DNA of 64,000 nt from Romboutsia hominis (lineage in GTDB: Bacteria > Bacillota > Clostridia > Peptostreptococcales > Peptostreptococcaceae). The notes under the pieces are model-generated. The model saw nothing but the letters and a program-made list of their open reading frames with translations. It had not been told where the DNA came from and did not search any database. The position numbers and the translations under genes were made by a program. Where the stretch lies: NCBI RefSeq assembly GCF_900002575.1, contig NZ_LN650648.1, positions 1,651,565 through 1,715,564 of the forward strand, written 5' to 3'. Below are positions 27,828-36,634 of this stretch, piece by piece; positions within the stretch are counted from its first letter, which is position 1, and every line of letters begins with the position of its first letter.

Positions 27828-28522
27828 TCTTCCTTTCTAAAACAGTATCCATAACCCCAAACTGTTTGTATATATTTAGGCTTAGATGGGTCTTCTTCTA
27901 TTTTATTTCTTATTCTTCTTATGTTTACATCTACAATTTTAAAATCATATAAATAATTAGTTCCCCACACTTCATTAAGTATTTGATCTCTACTTAATGA
28001 TTGATTTGAATTTTTCATTAAGTATTTAACTATTGAAAATTCAGTAGGTGTAAGTTCTATTTCTTCATTATCTTTGAATAATTTCCTTTTATCTAAATTT
28101 AATACAAATGAATCTGATACTATCTCATTTCCCTTTGATAAATTTTCGTCTTTTTTAACTCTTCTTAAAAGCGCTGATACTCTTACTAATAGTTCTTTTA
28201 TACTAAAAGGCTTCACCATGTAATCATCTGCACCTGATATAAACCCTTCGATTTTATCATCTTCCTGTGCTTTAGCTGTAAGCATTATTACACCTACCTG
28301 ATCAAAGTTTTGTCTAATAAACTTACATACTTCTATACCACTTATATCTGGAAGCATAACATCTAAAAGAGCTAACTTTATATCTGGTTCTTTGCTTATT
28401 TTTTCTAATGCTTCTTGTCCTGTTCCTGCTTCTATTATTTCATATCCTTCCCTTTTTAGGTTTATACTAACAAAACTTCTTATTCCTATTTCATCTTCTA
28501 ATATTAATATTTTTTCCTTCAT
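27824..28522 (-). CDS. OmpR/PhoB-family response regulator
   Basis: The protein has 232 residues. The receiver domain has the acidic pair (ILEDEIG), the phospho-acceptor Asp in LALLDVMLPDISG, the switch Thr in VIMLTAKA, and Lys in YMVKPFS. A winged helix follows, with ELTPTEFSIVKYLMKNSNQS and VDVNIRRIRNKIEEDP, ending in TVWGYGYCF. It is transcribed first in the operon, followed by the kinase through an ATGA overlap. Sequence alone does not identify its regulon. Confidence 0.94.
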   Translation of the reverse strand: MKEKILILEDEIGIRSFVSINLKREGYEIIEAGTGQEALEKISKEPDIKLALLDVMLPDISGIEVCKFIRQNFDQVGVIMLTAKAQEDDKIEGFISGADDYMVKPFSIKELLVRVSALLRRVKKDENLSKGNEIVSDSFVLNLDKRKLFKDNEEIELTPTEFSIVKYLMKNSNQSLSRDQILNEVWGTNYLYDFKIVDVNIRRIRNKIEEDPSKPKYIQTVWGYGYCFRKEE

Positions 28523-28539
28523 ATTAAACCTCCCAATAA

Positions 28540-29943
28540 TTAATATATAAGTGAGAAATACTCTTTCAATGCCTCTTCATTTATTTTTAATTTTTTTAAT
28601 TGTTCTAAGTTGTTTATATATAATGTGAAAGTATAATCGTTATTTTCACCAAGTGTTATTGACGATTGATTGACATTCTTTTTATTTTCATCAATTATAT
28701 TTTTATTAACAACAGCTATTGTAAATAATTCTTTAGGTTCTGTTTCTAGTATATCATAATAATAGAATTTAAATAATACATCACTACTTTGCTCTTGATA
28801 ATCTTGTTCTATATAGAACTTGTTTACTAGTTCATTAGGTATTAAAAGGCTAAATTTATATTGATAATTATAATATATCTGAATTGTAAATAATAATGAT
28901 GAATCTTCTAGATTTTCTTTTCCATTCCATCTATACCAGCTTATAGTTGCTGAGGTTTTTGAAGTATATATATTTCCACTTCCATTTACTATAGGTATAT
29001 CTATAACCTTATCATTATTTATATCCTCTACTGGTATGTAGTATGGCTTCATTATACTTTTATCATCATCTTTAAATGCTTTTTTTAATTTGCCATCTTT
29101 TAAGTACAATATCTGTGTTATATAGTTATCATTTTTAAGTATAGGCATATCAAGTACTATGCCTTTATGTTCAATTGTTTTACCCTTTTTATTTTCAGTT
29201 GATATAGTGCCTAATGTTATATATGAATTATTCAGACTTTTTATATTATCAAACTCAACATAGTTAACAAGCTTAAGGCCTTTATCAAAGTTAGCTAAAC
29301 TTGCATATGCTTTATTAGTCTTTTGATTAAAATGTAGCATTAATATATCTAACTTATCATCTCCATCAATATATCCAATTTTTACTTTCATATCTAAAAG
29401 ATTTTTACTATCTTCTAACCATGTAGGATCTAATGTGTATACTTTTTTTACTTCATCATCAATAAAATTATATATATACATATTAGTTTTTCCCTCTGAT
29501 TTTATAAGAAGTACTATTTCTTTTTTTCCATCATTATTTAAATCATAAAAATTAGCATATTGTATTTCTTCACCTTCTTGAAGTGAATAAGCTTTTTCTT
29601 TATTTGTATATGTACCATCAGGATTCTTAGTTAATACAATAAATCCTACTTCATCTTTTTTATCATCTTGGCTTTCTTTCTTTTGAAATACTACTAATTC
29701 CTTTTCTCCATCATTATCTAAATCTACCTCATTTATTTTTGCTGCTTCTTTTGAATTGTTTGGCTGTAACAAAGATGTTTGTTTTGTTAGTAATTTTTTT
29801 ATACCTTTATATAAATCTGATTCATTTTGATTATATAAAGGCTTATCTTTAATAAGCTCTTCAGGAGATTCTGAAGTTATACTACATCCAGTTGTTAAAA
29901 ATACAATTAAGCTAGCCCCAATTAATAACTTAAAAAATTTCAT
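28540..29943 (-). CDS. Lipoprotein with VCBS/FG-GAP-like repeats
   Basis: The protein has 467 residues. A lipoprotein signal peptide ends in FLTTGCS, with the lipid-bearing Cys near residue 20. The body contains repeated Asp-rich motifs of the FG-GAP/VCBS type: VDLDNDGEKELVVF, YDLNNDGKKEIVLL, GYIDGDDKLDILML and INNDKVIDIPIV. These usually bind calcium in beta-propeller blades. It sits on the outer face of the membrane. It is 17 bases upstream of the two-component genes, so it may be the sensor's partner or part of its operon. No close functional homologue is known to me. Confidence 0.82.
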   Translation of the reverse strand: MKFFKLLIGASLIVFLTTGCSITSESPEELIKDKPLYNQNESDLYKGIKKLLTKQTSLLQPNNSKEAAKINEVDLDNDGEKELVVFQKKESQDDKKDEVGFIVLTKNPDGTYTNKEKAYSLQEGEEIQYANFYDLNNDGKKEIVLLIKSEGKTNMYIYNFIDDEVKKVYTLDPTWLEDSKNLLDMKVKIGYIDGDDKLDILMLHFNQKTNKAYASLANFDKGLKLVNYVEFDNIKSLNNSYITLGTISTENKKGKTIEHKGIVLDMPILKNDNYITQILYLKDGKLKKAFKDDDKSIMKPYYIPVEDINNDKVIDIPIVNGSGNIYTSKTSATISWYRWNGKENLEDSSLLFTIQIYYNYQYKFSLLIPNELVNKFYIEQDYQEQSSDVLFKFYYYDILETEPKELFTIAVVNKNIIDENKKNVNQSSITLGENNDYTFTLYINNLEQLKKLKINEEALKEYFSLIY

Positions 29944-29953
29944 CTAAAACCTC

Positions 29954-30577
29954 CTATCCTTTGTATGTTTTAAAATATTGTTTAAACTTTTCTATTCTTT
30001 CCTTTTCATTATTTATAGTCTCTAAACTTAAATTTCCTCTTCCTAATCTATCACAAAAAGATAATAATGCTATCTCTTTATATTTTACATCATTTATCAT
30101 ATTTTGTGGATTAAAAAAAGGAAGATTTTTATCATAAAATAATGGTTGCATGTGATATCTTATCATTTTAGATACACTTTCATTAAATTTTTTGTCATTA
30201 CTTACCATATCTAAAAAATTTTTACCAATTTTTTCTCCTTCTATATCATGATTATAGGATGTTATTTTGCCCCTTCTAATTTTTGTCGTTGTAAGTTTTC
30301 CTAGATCATGAAGTAAAGCTGACCACATAAATACTCTTTCATTTTCTGAAAGTTTTTTTACTTCACTAGCTTTATCAACTACTAATAGTATATGATTTAA
30401 TACATTTCCTTCTGGATGATATTTTAGATTTTGTTCTACCTTCTCTAAATTTTTTATCATTTCAAATGGCTCTTTATCAAATTCTCCATTTTCAATTAAC
30501 CTTCTTATATCTTTAGAAGGTTTATTACTTTTAAGTAATATTTCATCTACCTTATTAAATATCTCTTTACTAGTCAT
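29954..30577 (-). CDS. HD-domain phosphohydrolase, CCA-enzyme type HD
   Basis: The protein has 207 residues. The metal-binding pattern is YHPEGNVLNHILLVV, LLHDLGKLTTT, SYNHDIEGE and RYHMQPLFY, which resembles the HD domain of bacterial CCA-adding enzymes and related standalone proteins. It lacks a nucleotidyltransferase domain. It may hydrolyse nucleotide phosphodiesters or 2',3'-cyclic phosphate; no substrate is evident. It lies ten bases upstream of the lipoprotein gene, which suggests one transcript with the lipoprotein and the two-component system. Confidence 0.82.
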   Translation of the reverse strand: MTSKEIFNKVDEILLKSNKPSKDIRRLIENGEFDKEPFEMIKNLEKVEQNLKYHPEGNVLNHILLVVDKASEVKKLSENERVFMWSALLHDLGKLTTTKIRRGKITSYNHDIEGEKIGKNFLDMVSNDKKFNESVSKMIRYHMQPLFYDKNLPFFNPQNMINDVKYKEIALLSFCDRLGRGNLSLETINNEKERIEKFKQYFKTYKG

Positions 30578-30600
30578 ATTTTTTCTCCTTATTTTTTAAA

Positions 30601-30650
30601 TAAAAAATTCACTTCGCCTAAGCAACGTGTTGGCAAACATCTTTATAATA
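30601..30650. repeat. Dispersed intergenic repeat, copy 3
   Basis: TAAAAAATTCACTTCGCCTA begins a 50-base element that matches copy 1 (3554-3610) over most of its length. It lies just upstream of the HD gene. Confidence 0.55.
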
Positions 30651-30661
30651 CCTTAATATAT

Positions 30662-30692
30662 AAAAAAAGCTTAGAATAACTAAGCTTTTTTA
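30662..30692 (-). terminator. Intrinsic terminator after the Lys/Ser-rich gene
   Basis: AAAAAAGCTTAG and CTAAGCTTTTTT around AATAA, with a T run on the minus strand. Confidence 0.85.
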
Positions 30693-30738
30693 TTTTATCA
30701 CTATTTATTTTTTTTATTTATATATGATTTTAACAGCT

Positions 30739-31410
30739 TTATTTTTTTGGAAACTTTTCTTCTGACCAAACTATATTTTCAAATTTATTGCTGCTTTCTT
30801 CACTTTCCACTACATTATCTTCATTAGATGGCTCTTCTTGTATAGTTCTAAATCCTACTGAATCATCTGCTTCAATTTCATAATATCCGTCAGAATTAAT
30901 TTCATTACTAAGTTGATTTTCATCTACATATATATTACTTTCATCACTTAAAGGTTTTACTTTTTTTCCTTTTTGATTTGAAGACTTTTTACTTTTGACT
31001 TTTTTATGGCTAACTTCTTCTTTTGGTTTTATCTTATTATTTTTAGAAGGTTTCTTAGTTGCTGACTTATTACTTTTTTGATTTTTACTCTTTTTGCTAG
31101 GATTATTGCTATTTTTGCTCTTTTCTTCTACTTGTTTACTATTTTTTTCCTCTATCTGTGCTAAATCTTTTTCTTCTTGATGTTTCTTAGAGTTTTTTGG
31201 TTTAGATTTTTTGCTTCCTAGGCCTAAATTTACCTTTAACTTATTTGATTTTTTTGACTTAACATCTTTTTCTAACTCATCATTATTTTTTCTTTCTTCA
31301 GTAAGGAAATCATTAAGTATGACTTCATTTAAATCCTCTTCATATTTAGGTGCCTTAATTGTTTTTTCTTTAGGTGATTTTTTTCGATTTTTACTATTAA
31401 CTCTAAACAT
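30739..31410 (-). CDS. Lys/Ser/Asn-rich low-complexity protein
   Basis: The protein has 223 residues. Residues 1-150 are extremely basic, with repeated KSK, SKKS and KPSKN-type motifs and no predicted fold; residues 150-223 are acidic (EADDSVGFRTIQEEPSNED). There is no signal or membrane segment. The charge asymmetry suggests a disordered protein that could bind nucleic acid. I do not recognise a family. AGGGGGTG lies before ATG. It is downstream of the THUMP methyltransferase gene by about 60 bases and may be co-transcribed with it. Confidence 0.7.
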   Translation of the reverse strand: MFRVNSKNRKKSPKEKTIKAPKYEEDLNEVILNDFLTEERKNNDELEKDVKSKKSNKLKVNLGLGSKKSKPKNSKKHQEEKDLAQIEEKNSKQVEEKSKNSNNPSKKSKNQKSNKSATKKPSKNNKIKPKEEVSHKKVKSKKSSNQKGKKVKPLSDESNIYVDENQLSNEINSDGYYEIEADDSVGFRTIQEEPSNEDNVVESEESSNKFENIVWSEEKFPKK

Positions 31411-31470
31411 AAATACACCCCCTAAAATACTCTTTATATTATATATAGTATATTAGAGGGTTAAATATTA

Positions 31471-32613
31471 CTATTTTCTAGGTGGTTTTGGACCTATATA
31501 TTGATATAAGTTTGTTTTTAACATTCCATTGTATAGCTTTCTCTTTTTATCAGCTTGTTTTCCAAACTCTTTTTCAAATTCATCATAAGAAGTTATTAAA
31601 TAATATGACCAATTTCTAAGTCTAAAGAAGGCCTTTCCTAAATTTCTATATAGCATTTGGACACTTTCTTTGTCTTCAAGTCTTTCTCCATAAGGTGGAT
31701 TTGTTATTATAAACCCATACTCTTCATCACTTTTAAATTTAGTTGCATCTAAAACATTAAATTCTATATATTTATCAACTCCAGCTATTTCTGCATTTTC
31801 TTTAGCTATTTCTATAGTTTCTTCATCTATATCATATCCATATATTTTAAAATCTACATCTTCATTTATTTTCTCATAGGCATCTTTTCTAACATCCCAC
31901 CATATTTTTTTATCTATAGTTCTCCACTTTTCAGATATAAACTCACGATTCATACCTGGTGCCATATTTATAGCTTTCATAGCTGCTTCTATAAGCATAG
32001 TCCCCGAACCACACATAGGATCAACCAATATTCTACCTGGTTTCCAAGGTGTTAAATCAACTATACCAGCAGCTAAAGTTTCTCTTATAGGTGCTTTGTT
32101 AGCTCTTTCTCTATATCCTCTTTTATGAAGAGCATCTCCTGTTGTATCTATGTAAAGAGTTACTATATCTTTATGTATAAATACATATATAGGATATTTT
32201 TCTTTACATTCTTTTAGTAGTCCTCTTTCCATATACTTAGCTTTTAAACTATCTACTATAGCTTTTTTTACTATTGATTGTATATGTGTAGTACTATATA
32301 ACTTTGACTTTATAGATGATGCTTTTGATACTGGAAATTCAGCTTCATAAGGAATGTATCTTGACCAATCTATTCTCTTAGTATTTTCAAATAATTCGTC
32401 AAAAGTTTTAGCTTCAAATTCAGCAATTTTAAGGTGTACTCTTTCTGCACATCTTAACCACATATTAGCTTTAGCGATACCATCTTCTCCAGTTTTATAA
32501 GTTACTCTACCATCTTCTGTTTTTACTATTTCAAAACCTAGTTCTTTTATTTCTCTTGCTAGCATTTTTTCCATACCAAAAAAGCATGGTGATACTAATG
32601 TATAACTTTTCAT
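31471..32613 (-). CDS. THUMP-domain class I RNA methyltransferase (RlmL/YpsC-like)
   Basis: The protein has 380 residues. It carries an N-terminal ferredoxin-like and THUMP RNA-binding region (about 1-155) and a Rossmann methyltransferase. The SAM site is VDPMCGSGTMLIEAAM, and the catalytic motif NPPYGERL near residue 307 identifies an N2-guanine-type methyltransferase. B. subtilis YpsC is the close comparison, acting on rRNA. It is ten bases from larE, which is transcribed first, so the two probably share an operon. Confidence 0.91.
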   Translation of the reverse strand: MKSYTLVSPCFFGMEKMLAREIKELGFEIVKTEDGRVTYKTGEDGIAKANMWLRCAERVHLKIAEFEAKTFDELFENTKRIDWSRYIPYEAEFPVSKASSIKSKLYSTTHIQSIVKKAIVDSLKAKYMERGLLKECKEKYPIYVFIHKDIVTLYIDTTGDALHKRGYRERANKAPIRETLAAGIVDLTPWKPGRILVDPMCGSGTMLIEAAMKAINMAPGMNREFISEKWRTIDKKIWWDVRKDAYEKINEDVDFKIYGYDIDEETIEIAKENAEIAGVDKYIEFNVLDATKFKSDEEYGFIITNPPYGERLEDKESVQMLYRNLGKAFFRLRNWSYYLITSYDEFEKEFGKQADKKRKLYNGMLKTNLYQYIGPKPPRK

Positions 32614-32622
32614 ACGTCCTCC

Positions 32623-33432
32623 TTAGTTGCTTATATCTTTATTCATACTACCCATTTCATATCCATTCATATCTAGGGTAACATATTCAAATCCAAATTC
32701 TTTAAATTTATTACTAGTGTTTTTAAGTACTTCTTTAATAAAAAACTTATCTATCTCATCAAATCCAACTTCGATTCTAGCAATATTTTCATGTACTCTT
32801 ACTCTAAACTGATTAAATCCTAAATCTGCTAAATATTGCTCGCTCATTTCTATTTTTGTAAGAAGTTCTTCAGTAATTCTTGTATTGTATGGGACTCTAG
32901 TTGCAAGACATGCAAAAGCCGGCTTATTATATGTTTTTAGCCCCATTTCTTTCGATAATACTCTTATATCTTTTTTAGTCAAATTGCACTCTTTTAATGG
33001 ACTTATAATATTTAATTCCTCTAGTGCTTTTAGCCCTGGCCTATAATCACCTAAATCATCTATATTTGTTCCATCTAGTACATACTCTATATTATTATCT
33101 TTTGCTATCTTTTTAATAGTATTAAACACATATTTTTTACAATGATAGCATCTATCTTTTTTATTTTCGATAAACTCATCTACTTCTAAATTATCTATAT
33201 CTATAACTAGGTGCTTAACACCAAATTCATTTGCGTACTTTTTTGCTTCGTTTATTTCCTTTTTACTATGCATCATAGCATTTAAAGTTATAGCCACTAC
33301 TTTTTTATCTAATACATCTTTAGCTACTTTAAGTAAAAAATTACTATCTACTCCTCCAGAATAAGCTATAGCCACATTGTCTAATTTAGCTAATTTATTT
33401 TTTAATTTTTCTAGCTTATCATTTAATTCCAC
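32623..33432 (-). CDS. larE: ATP-dependent sacrificial sulfur transferase LarE
   Basis: The protein has 269 residues. The PP-loop IAYSGGVDSNFLLKVAKD is followed by KKDRCYHCKKYVFNTI and GTNIDDLGDYRPG. The Cys of KPAFACLATRVPY near residue 176 corresponds to the sulfur-donating Cys in Lactobacillus LarE. LarE adds sulfur atoms to build the nickel-pincer nucleotide of lactate racemase and related enzymes. No larA, larB or larC is in the window, so those genes must lie elsewhere or this paralogue has another target. It overlaps no neighbour; the methyltransferase gene follows after nine bases. Confidence 0.88.
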   Translation of the reverse strand: MELNDKLEKLKNKLAKLDNVAIAYSGGVDSNFLLKVAKDVLDKKVVAITLNAMMHSKKEINEAKKYANEFGVKHLVIDIDNLEVDEFIENKKDRCYHCKKYVFNTIKKIAKDNNIEYVLDGTNIDDLGDYRPGLKALEELNIISPLKECNLTKKDIRVLSKEMGLKTYNKPAFACLATRVPYNTRITEELLTKIEMSEQYLADLGFNQFRVRVHENIARIEVGFDEIDKFFIKEVLKNTSNKFKEFGFEYVTLDMNGYEMGSMNKDISN

Positions 33433-33575
33433 AAATACACCTCTCCCTTATTTAATAAATTAATTATATATAATGTTATAATATAAAGCAAACTTTAATT
33501 TCTCTTTACTTTAAAATTGAGTTTTTTATATATTTATTGTAATATTAAAATAGTAAAGGGGGAGGGATGACTATT

Positions 33576-33806
33576 ATGAATTATTATGACATCTTACAAA
33601 ATTTTCTTAGATGTAATAAAAACATAAAGTTAAAATTTAAAGAGGATAAAAAAACATTAGATATATGTAACTATAATAACACTATACTTTCTTTAGAGTT
33701 ACAAAATAGCGACATGAAACTTAATGCTAAAGTAATTTACGAAAGTATTATTAATTTAGATAATTTAACTATATATATTCCTAAAATATATGTAAAAGAA
33801 AACTAG
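33576..33806 (+). CDS. Small hypothetical protein (76 aa)
   Basis: Hydrophilic, with an N-terminal helix then probable beta strands (KTLDICNYNNTILSLELQNS). No family recognised. A strong AAGGGGGAGGG lies upstream; ATG 33576 gives ten bases of spacing, while ATG 33567 sits directly against the ribosome site, so I prefer the former. It lies alone on the plus strand and ends at a bidirectional terminator. Confidence 0.6.
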   Translation: MNYYDILQNFLRCNKNIKLKFKEDKKTLDICNYNNTILSLELQNSDMKLNAKVIYESIINLDNLTIYIPKIYVKEN

Positions 33807-33820
33807 AATATAATTAATTT

Positions 33821-33846
33821 ATCCCAGAGTAATATTTCTCTGGGAT
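33821..33846. terminator. Bidirectional terminator, small ORF / amidase
   Basis: ATCCCAGAG and CTCTGGGAT around an 8-base loop, with T-rich and A-rich flanks. Confidence 0.8.
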
Positions 33847-33866
33847 TTTATTAATTAATCTATTAC

Positions 33867-34571
33867 TTATTCCTTCTTGTATATAACTATAAAAGCATCA
33901 TTAAATCCTTTTTCTTTTAACTCTTCTATTCTTTTTTCAGCATTCAATCTATTATTATATGAGCCACATACTACCCTATATAAAGTATCCCTATTATCTA
34001 TAGGTGTTATAGGTTTATTAACATCATTGTCAACTGGAGTATACGTTATATTTAAATATCTACATATGCCTCTTGCTATCCCATCTGCTAATGCCTCTTG
34101 CTTTTGAGTAAGAATTTTGTAATCTTCCTGATTATCTATAAAAGCAAGCTCTATAAGACATGCTCTCATATTAGTATTTCTTATTACATAAAAATTAGCA
34201 GTCTTTACTCCTCTATTTTTAGTATATGCTTTGGTTTTTAGCAATTCTTCATGTATATAATTTGCTAAATCCTTAGTTGATGATGTATGAGAGTACGTCT
34301 CTATACCGTTAGCTGTGCCATTAAATGAATTACAATGAATAGATACAAAACAGTCTGCACCCCAACTATTTGCATCACTAACTCTATCTTCTAAAGATAT
34401 TGTTTTATCTTCAGACCTACTTAACCTTACTTCTATTCCTTGTTTCTTTAATAATTTTTCTACCTTTTTAGATACTTCTATATTTATATTTTTTTCATAT
34501 AGATTATTAATACCAATAGCTCCACTATCATTTCCACCATGACCTGGATCTATATATACCTTTTTTACCAT
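33867..34571 (-). CDS. N-acetylmuramoyl-L-alanine amidase (Amidase_3) with C-terminal SPOR-like repeat
   Basis: About 234 residues. The zinc ligands are in DPGHGGNDSG (His), a Glu after the first strand (YEKNINIEVSKK), and VSIHCNSFN (His); IELAFIDNQED carries the catalytic Glu. It cleaves the amide between muramic acid and the stem peptide. The last 40 residues (YRVVCGSYNNRLNAEKRIEE) form a single SPOR-type unit that binds denuded glycan. There is no signal peptide, unlike CwlD. That suggests a phage-like or holin-dependent enzyme, or release by lysis. I take ATG 34571, with AAAGGAG eight bases upstream, rather than the longer frame to 34622. Confidence 0.9.
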   Translation of the reverse strand: MVKKVYIDPGHGGNDSGAIGINNLYEKNINIEVSKKVEKLLKKQGIEVRLSRSEDKTISLEDRVSDANSWGADCFVSIHCNSFNGTANGIETYSHTSSTKDLANYIHEELLKTKAYTKNRGVKTANFYVIRNTNMRACLIELAFIDNQEDYKILTQKQEALADGIARGICRYLNITYTPVDNDVNKPITPIDNRDTLYRVVCGSYNNRLNAEKRIEELKEKGFNDAFIVIYKKE

Positions 34572-34662
34572 AATTAATTCTCCTTTTATAGTACTTAAGC
34601 TATAGTAAATAGCCCTATACATTATATGATTTAGGTATATAATTTGACATTATTTTTAATAC

Positions 34663-34699
34663 AAAAAGCCGTGTTATAAATTATACAACACAGCTTTTG
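34663..34699 (-). terminator. Intrinsic terminator after the ArsC-like gene
   Basis: AAAAAGC-GTGTT paired with AACAC-GCTTTT around a 12-base loop, directly after the stop of 34702-35055. Confidence 0.75.
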
Positions 34700-34701
34700 T
34701 T

Positions 34702-35055
34702 TTATAGTAATTTTTCTTTCCATTCCTCTTCTTTAAAACCTACCACAACATGTTTTCCATCAAATGCTATAGGCCTTTTTATAAGCATTCCATCGCTAGA
34801 TAGTATATCTAGTAATTTATCATCATTCTCAGTTTTAACTACATCTTTAAGCCCTAGCTCTCTATATTTTACACCACTAGTATTAAAGAATTTTTTTAAT
34901 TCATATCCACTTAGTTCATACATTTTTTTTAATTCTTCTTTAGTTGGAGGATTTTTAACTATTTCAATATCCTCAAATTCTAAGTTATTTTCCTTAAGCC
35001 AAGCCTTGGCTTTTCTTACAGTCGATCATTTTGAATATCCATATAATTTTATCAT
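34702..35055 (-). CDS. ArsC/YffB/Spx-like reductase with in-frame UGA at the catalytic position (candidate selenoprotein)
   Basis: From ATG 35055 (GGTGAG upstream) the frame reads MIKLYGYSK, then TGA at 35026-35028 (codon 10), then STVRKAKAWLKENNLEFEDI, and runs on without another stop to 34702. The total is 118 codons including the stop, the normal length. In this thioredoxin-fold family the UGA sits at the single catalytic Cys (YGxxxC-[DS]-T-[VI]-[RK]-KA). DIEIVKNPPTKEELKKMYEL, LIKRPIAFDGKHVVVGF and the final EEWKEKLL are all well conserved in type, with no sign of decay. A perfect 7-bp hairpin with a GGC loop follows the UGA by 20 bases. Either it is a selenoprotein or a recent nonsense mutation; I favour the former moderately. 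If UGA stops, only the 73-residue piece from 34923 would remain, lacking the active site. Confidence 0.6.
34996..35012 (-). other. bSECIS-like hairpin after the in-frame UGA
   Basis: On the minus strand AAGCCAAGGCTTGGCTT folds into a 7-bp perfect stem with loop GGC. The first loop base is 21 nt after the UGA, and the loop starts with G, both within the usual range for bacterial SECIS elements. It also encodes the conserved KAKAWL, so coding constraint may explain part of it. Confidence 0.45.
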
Positions 35056-35110
35056 TTGTCTCACCCTTTTAGTTAACATTTTATTTTATATTTACCCAAC
35101 AGCTATACTT

Positions 35111-36418
35111 TTAATCAAACTTATTCCATGGAACTACTTCTACTTCCCCAAACCATCTTTCATTTAGTCTATTAGAAAATTCTCCTTTATATCCTATAAA
35201 AGATAATACTATTAGTTCTAAATACTTTGTCCCTATTTGTATTATATTCCACATATCCTCAACACTAAGATTTGCTCTATTATCTCTTCTGCTTGGATGC
35301 ACTATTTTATTTCTAAAGTATATTACTAGATCTACCCCATCATCAAATCTTGTTTTAGTCCAATCATCAAATAGATCTAATTCTTCCATTCCATATGGGA
35401 TTTTACATATATCTAGTACCATTTTTATATTTTTAGCTGCACTATTTAAGTCAAATTCATCATCATTAAGTATTTGTTCTTGCTCTACAAGTATCATATA
35501 AGATAGTGCTTCTAATGCAATTTGAATTGATATTATATTATTTTCTATTGTTATCTCACCTAATGATTCTATATACCAATCTATTACATTTTTTATAACT
35601 TGTCCACAATATCCATCTTCTAGTTTTTTGCACATTAAAGACATATACTTTTCTATATTATGGTGATTTGATATAGTATCTGTCCAAGTTGGTACAAACT
35701 TAAATGGAGTTACTATGTTTTCTCTCCATAACCTATAGACATTGTTATTTCCTTGATACCCTTTAGCTAAGCATATTCCAATATGCCTTCCACACATAAA
35801 GCTAAGTGCTATTGATATCCTATCTAAAAAATCTATTATATTATTAGTTTTAAATTGTTTTTTATCTTTTCTTTGAACTCTCCCTATATGAGTTATTATA
35901 CTACCAGATTTTGATTTTAGTTTTTCATTTAATTCTTTTCTATAATCATACCTTTTATCTATTGTAACTACAAAGTCATTAATTTCAAATTGAATTCTAC
36001 CTGCGAACAACTTATCCACGTGTTTTATAAGTGTTCCCGGAAATTTATCTAAGTTTATTATATGAAAATCTATATAATCTACATATGCATTTTTTGACTT
36101 TATATAGCTATCATTTGTATATCCTTCTATATTAAAATCATTTATCGAATTTATACTTATCGAAATTGGCTTATATCCATAAATTTCAAGTATTGCATTA
36201 TCATAATCTAAATCTAAGTCTATATCTTCATCATATGCAGAAAGTATTTGTGCTTTAAAGTTTATAGATACTGGAGGAGTCATTTTATAATACACTATTC
36301 CGCTACATTTATATTTTTTATCTAAATAAATACAAAATCTACCTTGATATATGATTATATCTTCATCTATTTTGTATCTTAAGTATTCTGAAGATATAGC
36401 ACTATTTATTTCTTTCAT
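35111..36418 (-). CDS. HEPN-domain protein, ApeA/YopA-central-like (possible defence RNase)
   Basis: The protein has 435 residues. The first 220 or so residues are probably beta-rich and of unknown type. The C-terminal part is helical, with ISIQIALEALSYMILVEQEQ and then FRNKIVHPSRRD near residues 368-379. This fits the R-x4-H motif of HEPN RNases (R, N, H present). The same architecture occurs in ApeA-type and related anti-phage proteins. There is no partner gene such as a nucleotidyltransferase antitoxin next door. It is monocistronic. A role in phage defence or RNA cleavage is inference from the motif only. Confidence 0.6.
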   Translation of the reverse strand: MKEINSAISSEYLRYKIDEDIIIYQGRFCIYLDKKYKCSGIVYYKMTPPVSINFKAQILSAYDEDIDLDLDYDNAILEIYGYKPISISINSINDFNIEGYTNDSYIKSKNAYVDYIDFHIINLDKFPGTLIKHVDKLFAGRIQFEINDFVVTIDKRYDYRKELNEKLKSKSGSIITHIGRVQRKDKKQFKTNNIIDFLDRISIALSFMCGRHIGICLAKGYQGNNNVYRLWRENIVTPFKFVPTWTDTISNHHNIEKYMSLMCKKLEDGYCGQVIKNVIDWYIESLGEITIENNIISIQIALEALSYMILVEQEQILNDDEFDLNSAAKNIKMVLDICKIPYGMEELDLFDDWTKTRFDDGVDLVIYFRNKIVHPSRRDNRANLSVEDMWNIIQIGTKYLELIVLSFIGYKGEFSNRLNERWFGEVEVVPWNKFD

Positions 36419-36634
36419 AATGTTTTCCTCCTTCCATGCAGTACTTCTTGATTATATCATAAATAATAAACTTTAGCTAAGATTTAAATTAATCGTTGTT
36501 ATATCAATGTATATAACTATCTATTATACTAATTATCTTTTTCATTTTAACTTAAATTGATTTTATATAATATTATAGCATTTTCAATCTCTTCTTTTAA
36601 ACACATATTTGAATTATTTCCTTACATAAAGATT

